Counted from the stretch's first letter, positions 1-9,262 are shown. The stretch: DNA of 64,000 bases from Anaerococcus mediterraneensis (GCF_900128415.1 NZ_LT635772.1:496001-560000); one strand, 5' to 3'. Numbers and translations are program-made. Notes: generated by a model from the sequence alone, not told the origin.

Positions 1-217
1 ATATTCAATTATTTTCTCATTTTTTCAAGAGCTTTGATATTTAAAATGCAAAATATTACATAAGCTGTTTTTGTTTTGCTTGAAATATATAATTTCCAAT
101 ACTTTTAATATAGAAACTACTAAATTTTCCCAGAGTTATTAGATATTTGTCCCCACAAGTACTTATGAAAACCCTTGTATATTATGCAATAAAAAAATAC
201 AAAAAAATACAACAAAA

Positions 218-236
218 GCAAGACTTCTAGTCTTGC
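218..236 (-). terminator. Rho-independent terminator of the peptide-binding lipoprotein gene
   Basis: Arms GCAAGACT and AGTCTTGC form a tight hairpin. On the minus strand it is followed by TTTTG and then two further T runs. It lies about 45 bases past the stop codon of the upstream minus-strand gene. Confidence 0.8.
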
Positions 237-281
237 TCATGTTGCACTTAATTTTTCTAAAGGTTTTTATGTTTTAAAATA

Positions 282-2522
282 TTAGTTTTCTAAACTCATA
301 GCGTTGATTTGATATTCAGATTCCCAAACTGGTGTGTTTATATCAAATCCTTTAACTCTCTTTGTATATCCTGAGTGATATTGATTAGAGTAAAGTGGGA
401 TTTCTGGTAGGTAATCATTGTACCATTTTTCAAATGCTTCCCAGTTATCTAGGTATCCTTCTTTATCATCTGGATCTGTTTGACGAAGTTTAACTGTTAG
501 CTCATCAGCCTTTGGATCGTTTGTTCTTGTCATGTTATCAGAACCTTTTGAGTTGTATTGATACCATGGATCAAATGGTGTACTAAAGCTTAGACCCATA
601 TTGAATGCTGTATATTCAGCATCATCCTTTGGATGGTAGTAGTAGTCAAGAAGGGTTGCAAATGAACCTGCTGTTACGTTATATTCCATACCAACTTGCT
701 TAGCATTTACTGGAACTTGGTTTGAAATTAATGTTGTGATTGGAGATTCATCAGAACCGTATTGATTTACTTGAAGTTTCTTTCCAGTTTCATCATATCT
801 GTAGTAGTCAAATCCATCAGCATTTTTAGAGAATTCTTCGTCAGCTTTTGCCTTATCCCATGGTGTTTTACCATCTTTTTCAAATTTATATGGTGTTTTA
901 TCTAATAATTCATTTGCTTTGTCTAAGTTTAAGGTGTATTTGTTAAAGTCATCAGAAGCTTCTAGGTCTGCTCCTCTTTCTTTATACATCCATTGGCTTG
1001 TACCATACATACCATTTGTTACTACACCATAACCACCTGCAAAAGATTGTACATAGGAGTTTCTATCCATCAAGTGAGCTATAGCTTGTCTAACTTCTTT
1101 GTATTTTGTAGCTCCCCTATCTGTTAAGAATACTACGTTACCATAACCATTTCTTTCAAATGTGTTGTAGCCACCAATCTTGCCTTCGTCAGCTGCAGCT
1201 CTCATTTGATCTATAATTGGACCTTCTGCCTCAGATTCCCAAAGGTCAATATCACCGTTTTCTAGTAGGTCTATAGCTATTTTACTGTTGACATATTGTA
1301 CTATAACGTGTGGTATAGTTGCCTTTTCACCCTTGAAGTTGCCCGCATAGTTTTCATTTAAGCTTAATCTAGCCATGTTATTTTCGAAGGAATCAAATTT
1401 GTATGGACCACAAGAAACTTTTGGCGCTAGTCTATACTCATTAAATTCTTTTTGCATAGCTTCTTCTATAAGCATGCTTGTTGGGTCAACTTCGCCTGTC
1501 TTACGACTTTCAAGATCTGCGATCTTTTCGTCGTTTGCTTTTTTAGCTTCTTCGTAGGCTTTCTTTTCTTCATCTTTTGCATCTGCTGCTGGCTCTGGAT
1601 TATTTTCTGCAAAATCTTCTTTAGCCTTTGCTATTTGAGCATCGATGTTTTCGATGTATTTAGCTTTTTCATCTTCTGTTGGTGTATAACCATCTTTAGC
1701 CACAATCTTGTTACCTTCTGGAGCTACAGCTAAATTGTCAGAAATAGCATGGATTGGAAATGGCATTACTTGTTTTAGGAAAGCTGATTCATAATATGGA
1801 AGATAAGATGCATCAGTTGTAACCTTGAAAGTGTAGTCATCAACCTTTTCTAATCCTTCAAATTTATCATCATCACCATTCTTATAGGCTTCGTAACCCT
1901 TTACAGAGTCTGAACCTATAGTAAACGCTCCTGTTACCAACTGATATGAATGATAAGTATGGAAAAGCATATCAAATAAGTAGTTATCAGCTGTGATTGG
2001 CTCACCGTCTGACCATTTCAAATCTTTTTTGATGGTGAAAGTTGTTGTTTCTGATCCATCATCATTTTTGACTGTCTCTGGTTCTTTTTCTAGGATAGTC
2101 ATGTTAGGAAGCCATTGACCGCCTTCATCTTGTACCATTGTTAGATAAGCGTTATTACCTTCTGTACCTATATAACGTCTAACCTTAACATCATAAGAGT
2201 TGTTTGACCATGAACCATAGAAGTCACCACTCATTTCAGATGTACCTACTACTAGGGTGTCATCTGCTGTTTGTTTTTCAAAGTTATCTAGCTCAGCTTT
2301 TTCCTCGTCAGAAAGGTCTTCACCTTCTTTTTTATCTTCGCCTTCTTTTTTGTCTTCGCCTTCTTTAGCGTCGTCTTTGTTATCTTCTTTTTGTTCTTGT
2401 TCTTGACTTGCGTCATTTTCTGGCTTCTTCTCTTCTTTGTTTGCAGAATCTCCACCACAAGCAGCTAGAGTAGCCATCAAACCTAGTGCCATTAGTGATG
2501 AAAATATTTTTTTCATTTTCAT
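282..2522 (-). CDS. ABC transporter substrate-binding lipoprotein, peptide/oligopeptide type (SBP_bac_5)
   Basis: Predicted extracytoplasmic solute-binding lipoprotein of 746 residues, probably feeding an oligopeptide ABC importer. The N-terminus is a lipoprotein signal peptide with lipobox LAAC and the acylated Cys at about residue 22. A long Glu/Lys/Asp-rich linker (about 25-85) probably spaces the binding lobe from the membrane. The body has family-5 features: a VVGTSEMSGDFY start, a KWSDGEPITADNYLF segment and an RQAIAHLMDRNSYV segment. A charged helical insert near residues 285-345 makes it longer than the usual ~550 residues. No permease or ATPase genes are adjacent, so it is either an orphan receptor or its transporter lies outside the window. 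A good promoter lies upstream and a terminator downstream, so it is probably monocistronic. Confidence 0.88.
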   Translation of the reverse strand: MKMKKIFSSLMALGLMATLAACGGDSANKEEKKPENDASQEQEQKEDNKDDAKEGEDKKEGEDKKEGEDLSDEEKAELDNFEKQTADDTLVVGTSEMSGDFYGSWSNNSYDVKVRRYIGTEGNNAYLTMVQDEGGQWLPNMTILEKEPETVKNDDGSETTTFTIKKDLKWSDGEPITADNYLFDMLFHTYHSYQLVTGAFTIGSDSVKGYEAYKNGDDDKFEGLEKVDDYTFKVTTDASYLPYYESAFLKQVMPFPIHAISDNLAVAPEGNKIVAKDGYTPTEDEKAKYIENIDAQIAKAKEDFAENNPEPAADAKDEEKKAYEEAKKANDEKIADLESRKTGEVDPTSMLIEEAMQKEFNEYRLAPKVSCGPYKFDSFENNMARLSLNENYAGNFKGEKATIPHVIVQYVNSKIAIDLLENGDIDLWESEAEGPIIDQMRAAADEGKIGGYNTFERNGYGNVVFLTDRGATKYKEVRQAIAHLMDRNSYVQSFAGGYGVVTNGMYGTSQWMYKERGADLEASDDFNKYTLNLDKANELLDKTPYKFEKDGKTPWDKAKADEEFSKNADGFDYYRYDETGKKLQVNQYGSDESPITTLISNQVPVNAKQVGMEYNVTAGSFATLLDYYYHPKDDAEYTAFNMGLSFSTPFDPWYQYNSKGSDNMTRTNDPKADELTVKLRQTDPDDKEGYLDNWEAFEKWYNDYLPEIPLYSNQYHSGYTKRVKGFDINTPVWESEYQINAMSLEN

Positions 2523-2570
2523 TTTTTCCCCCTAATTTTTTTCTAAAAAACTTAGCTTTTATATTTTAGT

Positions 2571-2599
2571 ATTTTATCCTGTTAACACAGTTTTGTCAA
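2571..2599 (-). promoter_or_regulatory. Sigma-A type promoter of the peptide-binding lipoprotein
   Basis: Read on the minus strand, TTGACA (2599-2594) and TAAAAT (2576-2571) are separated by 17 bases. They sit about 50 bases ahead of the start codon, which has a purine-rich AGGGGG ribosome-binding site. Confidence 0.7.
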
Positions 2600-2619
2600 G
2601 TAGCAAACTGTAATTTTTT

Positions 2620-2940
2620 TTATCTCTAGGAATAATTATTCATCAGTGTGTCATTAATTCAAGGCTTTGATAATTAATATGTAAATTATTTCAAGATTTG
2701 ATACTATGTTATCATACTAAACCGCAGAATTTAAATCTTTTATTCTTATAGTCTAGCTTTCTACTTGGATATATTTTTTTATTCTTCTTTCTGCATATAT
2801 TCAAAAATATTTTTATTATTTTTTAATAAAAGCCATACAATTTTTAGCTGATTAATGTTTTTTTTAAAAAAAATTTGCAAGAATAATTGCTTTTAAAATA
2901 TAGGATTTTATTTCCCCAATCCAAAAAAATGGATAAAAAA
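2620..2940. other. A+T-rich intergenic stretch with no recognisable gene
   Basis: Between the lipoprotein promoter and the terminator of the wall hydrolase there are about 320 bases of very A+T-rich sequence. I see no plausible reading frame or RNA gene in it. Confidence 0.5.
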
Positions 2941-2941
2941 A

Positions 2942-2961
2942 GAACTGACATAGGTCAGTTC
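2942..2961 (-). terminator. Rho-independent terminator (possibly bidirectional) of the wall hydrolase gene
   Basis: GAACTGAC and GTCAGTTC form an 8-bp stem with a short loop. It has A runs on the left and T runs on the right, so it can work in both directions. It lies just after the stop codon of the hydrolase. Confidence 0.85.
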
Positions 2962-2967
2962 CTTTTT

Positions 2968-4884
2968 TTATTTTTTATATAAGAATTTTTTATCAGATTT
3001 GGCTCCGATTAGCCTATAGTATTTTACAGGAAGCCCTGATTTATCTCCTATATTTCCTATTCTCGGTGTGACAGATACGCCATTTCTGCCATAATTCATG
3101 TGGATTATGGTATCTTCTGCCTTGTTTAGGATAAATCCAGTATGTCCCCCTGCTCCTAGAGACTCTCCTGGTCTACCTGCGACAAAGATATCACCATAGT
3201 CTATTTCACTTTCTGATATTTCCTTCATTATGACACCGGTCTCTCCCATGCGGAATAGGGTCTCGGTGTTGCCTACATAGGCGTTTTGATCCAAAAATCC
3301 TCCATAGATCAAGGACCTATATACTGCTGATGAGCAGTCTGCTGCCTCAGTTGTATTTCTTTTTGCACCCATGTCGTAGGTCATTTTATTTTCTCTGGCT
3401 ACAAACATCCACTCCATAGCCTTGTCTATTGATTTCTCGCCAGCTATCCTGTTTGCTACAGCTTTTGCTACTCCATTGCCATCAACTTGGTATTCTATAC
3501 CTTGTTGGATAACTTTTGTATTTTTTGCTAGACCATTGTTTGTGAAATAATACAAAGTTCCATCTATTCTCCAAATACCTTCTTTGACATATCCTTGGTT
3601 GTTTGTGTGGTATTTGTTGCCTTTGTAGGTGATCCAAGAGTTTTTAGGATTTTCTGATACTCCCTTTGCATTTACCCTAAAATACCTACCATTTGTGATG
3701 GTTTCTGTATTTGTAAGCATAACCCCTGTCTTGTTATCAAATACATATTCATTTCCATTTATAGAGGCTGGTCCTTTTGCGATCGTGCCATTATTTCCTG
3801 TCCAATAGGTTTCTCCTCTTAGGCTTATCCAGGTATTTTTAGGATTTGTAACTTGGCCAATGCGGTTAACCTCATAGTATTTGCCATTGACTAGCATTTT
3901 TTTATTTGTTTGAAGTAGACCATTGTTATCAAACATATAGTCTTTGTCATTGATATTTGTAACACCCTTTGCCAAAGACCCATCATTTAGGGTTCTGTAG
4001 ACACCATTGTTGATTTTGACCCATTTGTTTGCAGGTTTTGTCATCCTACCGGTGTTGTTTACTTCATAATAGCTACCATTGCTTATAAGCTTTTTGTTTC
4101 TCTGCAAAACACCATCATTTGAGAAGAAATATTGGTTGTTGTTTATTGTGGATATACCTTTTGTATAGGTACCATCTTCTTTGTTGTAGTAGATGTCACT
4201 GCCCACTTTTAACCAAGTATTTGTAGGATTTGTCACAGCTCCTGTCTTGTCAGCCTTATAGATCCTATTATCAACTCTTATGGACCTATTTTTGACAAGT
4301 TTATTATTTTCATAATAATTTAGTCTGTTGTTCTTTTTTACAAAATAACCACTAGCGTTTGGGGCATAGTACTCGTTATTTTCTACCTTTATTTCTTCAT
4401 TTTCTAGGACTTGTTCATCCTTTTTGCCCTCTTCTTTTTCTATTTGGGCATCTAGGTTTGTTGAGTCGTAGTAAATTATTTTTCTTTCTTGATTTTTATT
4501 AGTTTCTTTATTTTCTAGCTCAGGCTTAGATAGGCTTTTCTCATCTGTTTCTTGACTTTGTGTTCTTTCAAAGTCATAGTCTATACCTTCTTCTATATTA
4601 GAATTAGAATCTAGTTCTGCCTCTTGGTCTCTTCCAAGTACTTCTTGGTTTGACTTTTCTGGATCTTTTTGATTATCTTCATAATCAACCCTATAGGCCG
4701 CTTCTATCTCGCTTACACTTTTGCTTTCATAGACCTTTTCTAGCTCAGCTTCATCTAGACTTCCATAACTCGGTTTGACAGAATCTTTATAATCCTCACT
4801 AGCATAAGATTTGTCAGTTATATTTATCACTGAAGATATAAATAATGTCGAGGCGAGCAGGACAGTTTTATTGATTTTTTTCAT
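2968..4884 (-). CDS. Secreted peptidoglycan hydrolase: wall-binding repeats plus C-terminal Amidase_5 (phage Pal-like) domain
   Basis: Predicted exported cell-wall lytic enzyme, 638 residues. Residues 1-28 are a signal peptide ending near SYA. Residues about 30-170 are acidic and low in complexity. Residues about 178-480 hold at least four ~70-residue repeats built on 'YYEVN..G.VTNP.NTW' and 'DGxxxKGxxxINxxxYxFxxxG', like choline/cell-wall-binding repeats. The C-terminal ~150 residues match the Amidase_5 pattern: MEWMFVARENKMTYDM, catalytic-type Cys in AADCSSAVY (about 517), DYGDIFVAGRPGESLGAGGHTG (His about 581) and IIHMNYGRNGVSV. That fold is best known from the amidase of phage Pal-type lysins; calling it an autolysin or secreted lysin here is inference. 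It has its own promoter and terminator. Confidence 0.85.
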   Translation of the reverse strand: MKKINKTVLLASTLFISSVINITDKSYASEDYKDSVKPSYGSLDEAELEKVYESKSVSEIEAAYRVDYEDNQKDPEKSNQEVLGRDQEAELDSNSNIEEGIDYDFERTQSQETDEKSLSKPELENKETNKNQERKIIYYDSTNLDAQIEKEEGKKDEQVLENEEIKVENNEYYAPNASGYFVKKNNRLNYYENNKLVKNRSIRVDNRIYKADKTGAVTNPTNTWLKVGSDIYYNKEDGTYTKGISTINNNQYFFSNDGVLQRNKKLISNGSYYEVNNTGRMTKPANKWVKINNGVYRTLNDGSLAKGVTNINDKDYMFDNNGLLQTNKKMLVNGKYYEVNRIGQVTNPKNTWISLRGETYWTGNNGTIAKGPASINGNEYVFDNKTGVMLTNTETITNGRYFRVNAKGVSENPKNSWITYKGNKYHTNNQGYVKEGIWRIDGTLYYFTNNGLAKNTKVIQQGIEYQVDGNGVAKAVANRIAGEKSIDKAMEWMFVARENKMTYDMGAKRNTTEAADCSSAVYRSLIYGGFLDQNAYVGNTETLFRMGETGVIMKEISESEIDYGDIFVAGRPGESLGAGGHTGFILNKAEDTIIHMNYGRNGVSVTPRIGNIGDKSGLPVKYYRLIGAKSDKKFLYKK

Positions 4885-4950
4885 TGTCTTTTACCTCACT
4901 TATATTACAATTTGTTTACAGTTGATTTCTGATTAACATAATCTATTAAT

Positions 4951-4979
4951 ATTATAATATATTTGCCCAACAAATGCAA
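4951..4979 (-). promoter_or_regulatory. Promoter of the wall hydrolase
   Basis: On the minus strand TTGCAT (4979-4974) and TATAAT (4956-4951) are separated by 17 bases, about 65 bases ahead of the start codon. The ribosome-binding site reads GAGGT. Confidence 0.6.
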
Positions 4980-5114
4980 CAAAAAGGTTACAAACTTATT
5001 AATTTTTGTAAGAATTAGCCCCATAGGAAGATTGGACTTTATAAAAGTGGTCAAAAATGGTATGATTTAAACAGAAATAAATATGAAAATTTATTATTAA
5101 GAGAGGATAATTTT

Positions 5115-6056
5115 ATGAAAAATAAATCAATACTCCTAGCCCTAGCCCTTTGCCTAGTGGTAAGTGGGTGTCAAAAAGATCTTGGTAAAGATAATGGGGT
5201 TTCAGAAGAAACCATAGCCAAGGCCCTAGACGGAAAAATAGATTTCGAAAAACCAAGCTCAAGCAAAAAGTCAGATGCAGATAATGAAGATGATACTGAA
5301 AAGAAAGACAAAAAAGAGCAAACAGCAGATCTTTTGAGAGACTACATGACCAAAATCGGTGAGTTTGATCCATCCCTTGCTAGAAAACTAGATGATGATG
5401 AGATTATAGACTTCTACAAAGAAGCCGATAAGATAAGCAAGAACACTGGTTATTGGGATGTAAAAGACTTTTTCTTCCAAGAAATTGCCAAAGCCTACCC
5501 AGGCACCTCACTTAAATTCCCACTTGATTCTGTCGCTAGCAAATACCTATGGAAGGCTGCAAGTGATAACGGATCTACAGAAAAATTCGAATACGAAAGA
5601 AACTACCTAGTAGAAGAAGGCTATGACTATAACACTGTTTGGTCCTTTACAGACAAAGAAATGGAAGATGCCTTCCACGCTGCCTACAAAAAAAATCCAA
5701 GAGCCTACTACGAAGACTATGTGGAAATGGCCTATGATATCCTAACTTCAGATGATAAAGATACAAATGAAGATAAGGACAACAAAGAAGAAGGCGCAGC
5801 AGACCCAGCAGAATACAAAAACCTACTCAAATTCGGATCAAGTGAAACCGACTACAAGGCCCTAAAAGAAGCCCTAGTCAACCACTACGAATTTGATAAA
5901 AAAATAGTAGAAAAAATCCCAAATAAGGACATAGACCTAGCCTACACCAGAGCACAAAAACGCCTAGAAAAAACAGGCTTCGGTGACATCGGCCTAATCT
6001 TTGACGAACTAGGCAAACTCTACCCAGGCGCATCCACCATGTATCCTGGAGAATAG
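5115..6056 (+). CDS. Putative lipoprotein with repeated helical modules, function unknown
   Basis: 313 residues. The N-terminal hydrophobic signal ends in lipobox VSGC (Cys about 19), so the mature protein should be lipid-anchored outside the membrane. A charged Lys/Asp/Glu linker follows (about 30-75). At least two copies of a helical module end in similar motifs: 'KISKNTGYWDVKDFFFQEIAKAYPGTS' at about 118-145 and 'RLEKTGFGDIGLIFDELGKLYPGAS' near the C-terminus. A third diverged copy lies between them. I do not recognise the family; the repeats may bind a wall or host ligand, but that is speculation. GAGAGG precedes the ATG at a good distance. A terminator follows directly. Confidence 0.75.
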   Translation: MKNKSILLALALCLVVSGCQKDLGKDNGVSEETIAKALDGKIDFEKPSSSKKSDADNEDDTEKKDKKEQTADLLRDYMTKIGEFDPSLARKLDDDEIIDFYKEADKISKNTGYWDVKDFFFQEIAKAYPGTSLKFPLDSVASKYLWKAASDNGSTEKFEYERNYLVEEGYDYNTVWSFTDKEMEDAFHAAYKKNPRAYYEDYVEMAYDILTSDDKDTNEDKDNKEEGAADPAEYKNLLKFGSSETDYKALKEALVNHYEFDKKIVEKIPNKDIDLAYTRAQKRLEKTGFGDIGLIFDELGKLYPGASTMYPGE

Positions 6057-6107
6057 GACAAAGAAATCAAAATAATAGTATTTAATATTAAAGCTTAATA
6101 ATAAAAA

Positions 6108-6160
6108 ACTGGTGACTCATAATTTTTTAGAATTTATTTTCTAAAAATTTAACCACCAGT
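6108..6160. terminator. Bidirectional terminator between convergent genes
   Basis: ACTGGTG (6108-6114) pairs with CACCAGT (6154-6160). A second inner hairpin is made of TTTTTAG/CTAAAAA. A and T runs on the two sides suit termination from both converging genes. Confidence 0.75.
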
Positions 6161-6169
6161 TTTTTTAAT

Positions 6170-7693
6170 TTATTTTATCTTCCTAAATCCAAAACAATCA
6201 AGCTCGTAAACTTGATCAAAAACTTGATCTATAAATTCCTTGTCGTGTGAAACTCCAATAATTACTCCCTTAAAATTGTTCAGACTCTCTATAATTTCAG
6301 GTTGAGAAAGTGGGGATAAGTTTCTCGTTGGTTCATCAAGGACCAACACTTCTGCCCTATCAATATTCATTTTTGCAAAAAATACCTTGGCTTTTTGTCC
6401 GCCTGATAAACTTATAAGACTTCTTTCCATCTCTTCTCTCGCAAAATTAAGACTGCCAAGCAAGTTTGAAACCTTAGTTTCTTCTTCCTTACTACGATCC
6501 TTTGCAAGATATGAGATTGGAGTTTCAAAATCTCTTAGAAATTCAAAATAATCTTGAGGCATATATCCTACTTTTAGCTTTGATTTTTCTAGGCACTTAT
6601 AAATCTCTTTAAGAAGAGTCGTTTTCCCCGCTCCATTTTTCCCAATTATGCAAATTTTTTCAGATCCTCTTATTTTTAGCTCAATATTTTTAGATAAGAT
6701 TTTTTCTCCCGCTTTCAGCTCATTTAATTTTATATCCAAAACTACTTTTGAATTAGAAATTGAAATACTATCATCAAAAAATATCCCTATCGAATCCTCA
6801 ACATCTGGTCTTTGGGTAAGATTTTCCTTTTCTTTATCAAGTCTTTTTCCGAGAGATTTTACACTTGACATCTTATCCTTGAGGTTTTTACCTTCTATAT
6901 CATTTTTTGTAGTATTTATGGCGTGATTTACAGAATCATAAACTTTTCTGTATCTTTCCACTTTTTTATCAAATTCTTCCCTATCTTTGTTTGCTCTTGC
7001 TTTTTGAATCCTTATTTTATTTTCTCTTTCCTTAATATATAAATCATAAGTCCCATTAAAAACAGTATGTCTGGGGATTTGCCTTCTGTGAACTTGCTCT
7101 AAATGAACAATCCTATTAGCAACATTTCTTAAAAGCTCTGGATCATGGGATACAAAAATCAAGGGAATTTTCATATCTTGCATAATTTTAGAAATGAAGT
7201 TTGTCGATTCATAATCTAGATCATTGGTCGGTTCGTCAAATAAAAAGACAGTCGGCTCTTTTAGGAGTTCAAACAAAAGCAGGACTTTTATCCTTTCCCC
7301 ACCTGAAAGGTTCCCTAGTTTTAATTTGCCAAAAATCAGGTTTTCATCAAGGCCAAATTGGTCCAAATACCTATAAAACTTGTTGTAATCTAATAGACTT
7401 ATATCAGATACTTGGTTCATGTAGGTCTCAACTGTCATTTCTAAAAAATTGTCAGCTAGACTTTGGGGAAGGTAGGAAATTATTTCTCCATTCTTGTGGA
7501 TCTCGCCGCTTATTCGAGCATAATTCTCAACACTTTCCCTATCGATTACTGTCTTTAACAGAATTGACTTACCATTGCCCTCTTCTCCAATAAGGCCGAC
7601 CTTGTCGCCAAGATTTAAGGCAAGATCAAAATCTTTTAACAATTTTCTGTCATCTTTTATCAAATCTATATCTAAGTTTTTTATCTGTAACAT
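6170..7693 (-). CDS. ABC-F family ATPase (possible ribosome-protection/antibiotic-resistance type)
   Basis: Soluble protein of about 507 residues with two ABC ATPase domains and no membrane segment, as in ABC-F proteins that act on the ribosome. Domain 1 has Walker A GEEGNGKS, signature LSGGERIKV and Walker B FLFDEPTNDLD. Domain 2 has GKNGAGKTT, LSGGQKAKV and VLVLDEPTRNLS. The second D-loop is degenerate (TRNLSP for TNDLD). Between them lies a basic helical linker (about 240-310). The frame stays open upstream to 7861, but the ATG at 7693 has a strong AGGAGG site and begins the canonical MLQIKNLDID start. The leader holds a terminator-like hairpin, a layout typical of inducible ABC-F resistance genes. 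Whether it gives resistance, and to which drug, cannot be read here. Confidence 0.85.
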   Translation of the reverse strand: MLQIKNLDIDLIKDDRKLLKDFDLALNLGDKVGLIGEEGNGKSILLKTVIDRESVENYARISGEIHKNGEIISYLPQSLADNFLEMTVETYMNQVSDISLLDYNKFYRYLDQFGLDENLIFGKLKLGNLSGGERIKVLLLFELLKEPTVFLFDEPTNDLDYESTNFISKIMQDMKIPLIFVSHDPELLRNVANRIVHLEQVHRRQIPRHTVFNGTYDLYIKERENKIRIQKARANKDREEFDKKVERYRKVYDSVNHAINTTKNDIEGKNLKDKMSSVKSLGKRLDKEKENLTQRPDVEDSIGIFFDDSISISNSKVVLDIKLNELKAGEKILSKNIELKIRGSEKICIIGKNGAGKTTLLKEIYKCLEKSKLKVGYMPQDYFEFLRDFETPISYLAKDRSKEEETKVSNLLGSLNFAREEMERSLISLSGGQKAKVFFAKMNIDRAEVLVLDEPTRNLSPLSQPEIIESLNNFKGVIIGVSHDKEFIDQVFDQVYELDCFGFRKIK

Positions 7694-7861
7694 ATATCCT
7701 CCTCGGATGATATGCCACTTATGAATAATATTTTTTAAAATTTCAACAAAAAAAGTCCGTCCCAAGTGAACAGACCAATCCAAAAAGAATAATCTTATCC
7801 ACAATATGGCATACCAAAACACACCAAGTAAATTCTTGGCAAAATCAGTATCAATTTCCAT
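7694..7861 (-). promoter_or_regulatory. Leader of the ABC-F gene with in-frame leader ORF and terminator-like hairpin (putative attenuator)
   Basis: A 56-codon hydrophobic, aromatic-rich reading frame (start near 7861) runs in frame into the ABC-F gene. Inside it, on the minus strand at about 7755-7775, GTCTGT and ACGGAC form a 6-bp stem with loop TCACTTGGG. Seven T residues follow, as in an intrinsic terminator. Many antibiotic-inducible genes (ABC-F, ribosome-protection tet genes) have such leaders, where stalling on a leader peptide lifts termination. Attenuation here is inference. Confidence 0.5.
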
Positions 7862-7984
7862 ATTGCTTATAAAATCATCTCTATATAATTCTCCTTAATT
7901 GTTTATAACTTTACTATACTATATTTATCGTGATTTCAAAATATTTAATACCAAAATTTTAAAAATATTAGATTATCTATCTAG

Positions 7985-8524
7985 TTACAATTTTTTTCTT
8001 AACTCTAGCCCATCATAAACAATATCTGTACCTAATTTATTAAAAGTTATTCGCCTATAGTCACTAAATCCATTATTATAACAAGCTTTTATAGAGCCTA
8101 TATTCTCTTTGGCGACATCTGCCGAAAGATATTTGCCTCCCTTTGACCTTACAAATTTTTCTAGTCCCGAAATAAGCTCTGTTGCAAGTCCCTGTCCCCA
8201 ACACTCTTTTTTGAAAGTATAACCAATCCCCCAAACATCACCTTCCATTTTCCGTGTACAGGCAGTACCAATAATTTTTTTATTTACCCTACAAAGAAGA
8301 ACAAAATAAAAATCATCAGTCCAATCTTCACTCTTATTAAGCTCTCCATTTTTAAAACAATTTCTAATCTCGTCCCCATTTTTATAGTAGGGATCAGCAA
8401 GATATTTACCAACCTCTACATTCCCCCAAATATTTGCCACTTCGTCACAATCTTCCATTGTCATATCTTTAATAAATAATCTCTCAGTCTCAAACCTATA
8501 CTTTCTCATAAACCACTCAAACAT
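7985..8524 (-). CDS. GNAT-family N-acetyltransferase (RimJ/RimL-like)
   Basis: 179 residues from the ATG at 8524; a TTG two codons earlier and an ATG at 8509 are alternatives. The start ('FETERLFIKDMTMEDCDEVANIWGN') is the usual opening of RimJ/RimL-type acetyltransferases. The acetyl-CoA-binding motif A is seen as KECWGQGLATELI. The segment 'AKENIGSIKACYNNGF' matches motif B, where the neighbouring Asn-rich turn precedes a helix. The substrate (protein N-terminus, antibiotic or metabolite) cannot be deduced. It stands between the ABC-F gene and an XRE operon, all on the minus strand. Confidence 0.8.
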   Translation of the reverse strand: MFEWFMRKYRFETERLFIKDMTMEDCDEVANIWGNVEVGKYLADPYYKNGDEIRNCFKNGELNKSEDWTDDFYFVLLCRVNKKIIGTACTRKMEGDVWGIGYTFKKECWGQGLATELISGLEKFVRSKGGKYLSADVAKENIGSIKACYNNGFSDYRRITFNKLGTDIVYDGLELRKKL

Positions 8525-8548
8525 TCCCAACCTACTATACTTATAATT

Positions 8549-8995
8549 TTATACTATTTTTCTCCAGTAAAATTTAAGCACCAAGCCAACTAACAAAAGA
8601 AAACCACCTGTAATTGCTAAAGTATAAAATACGATAATATTAATATAAGAAGCCAAGATTGAAACTATAAAAATTGCAACAGCTAATATGCTTATTAGAG
8701 AAGAGGCCGATTTTAATTTTATAAAATTTTCTCTCTCATCATATTCTTTTATATACATATCTCTCAATACTTTTTCATCTTTTAGGGCCTTTTTGCTCTT
8801 AAAAATCATATAAAGACAAATAAGTTCTACACCTAATATAAGACCAGTAAAAAATCCAAATCCTGAATCATTGATCATAAGTTTTTCCTTTAATAAAAAT
8901 CTACCCAGTCCCAAAAACGCCATTGCAAAACCTATTAAAGCTTTATAAATTTTCTCTTTTTTTATCAAGTCTTCACGATATTTTTCTAAATTCAT
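8549..8995 (-). CDS. Small four-helix membrane protein paired with an XRE regulator
   Basis: 148 residues with about four hydrophobic segments (roughly 18-38, 47-66, 98-120, 122-142) and a charged cytoplasmic loop between the second and third. No family motif is recognised. Its start overlaps the end of the upstream XRE gene by 4 bases (ATGA), so the two are translationally coupled. Two-gene operons of a YozG-like HTH regulator plus a DUF-type membrane protein are common in Firmicutes. The function is unknown. Confidence 0.75.
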   Translation of the reverse strand: MNLEKYREDLIKKEKIYKALIGFAMAFLGLGRFLLKEKLMINDSGFGFFTGLILGVELICLYMIFKSKKALKDEKVLRDMYIKEYDERENFIKLKSASSLISILAVAIFIVSILASYINIIVFYTLAITGGFLLLVGLVLKFYWRKIV

Positions 8996-9192
8996 TCTTC
9001 CTCCTCAAATACAAATACATCTTCTATCTTTAAGTCAAAATATTTTGCTATCTTGTAGGCCAAAGGCAAAGAAGCAATATACTTACCAGTTTCTATAGAT
9101 GTTATAGTCTGCCTAGTAACCCCTACTATCTCAGCAAGGTCAGCCTGCGACAATTTCTTTTCTTTTCTTAGTTCTGCAATTCTTGTCTTCAA
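8992..9192 (-). CDS. Small XRE-family transcriptional regulator (YozG-like)
   Basis: 66 residues, almost entirely one Cro/CI-type helix-turn-helix: 'RIAELRKEKKLSQADLAEIVGVTR' followed by 'QTITSIETGKYIASLPLAYKIAKYF', with an acidic tail. This size and sequence are typical of YozG-type regulators. It is the first gene of a two-gene operon with a four-helix membrane protein. A strong promoter and a pair of direct repeats lie immediately upstream and may be its own operator. Confidence 0.9.
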   Translation of the reverse strand: MKTRIAELRKEKKLSQADLAEIVGVTRQTITSIETGKYIASLPLAYKIAKYFDLKIEDVFVFEEEE

Positions 9193-9233
9193 TGAACCAC
9201 CTTCTATTCAAAATAAGTAATTCTTTATTAGAA

Positions 9234-9262
9234 AGTATAGCATGCTTTGCATTTATTGTCAA
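9234..9262 (-). promoter_or_regulatory. Consensus promoter of the XRE/membrane-protein operon
   Basis: On the minus strand, TTGACA (9262-9257) and TATACT (9239-9234) are separated by exactly 17 bases. Confidence 0.8.

Noticed and set aside
1375..1733. Plus-strand frames inside the peptide-binding lipoprotein gene
   Set aside because: They are antisense to strongly conserved coding sequence and read as hydrophobic mirror frames.
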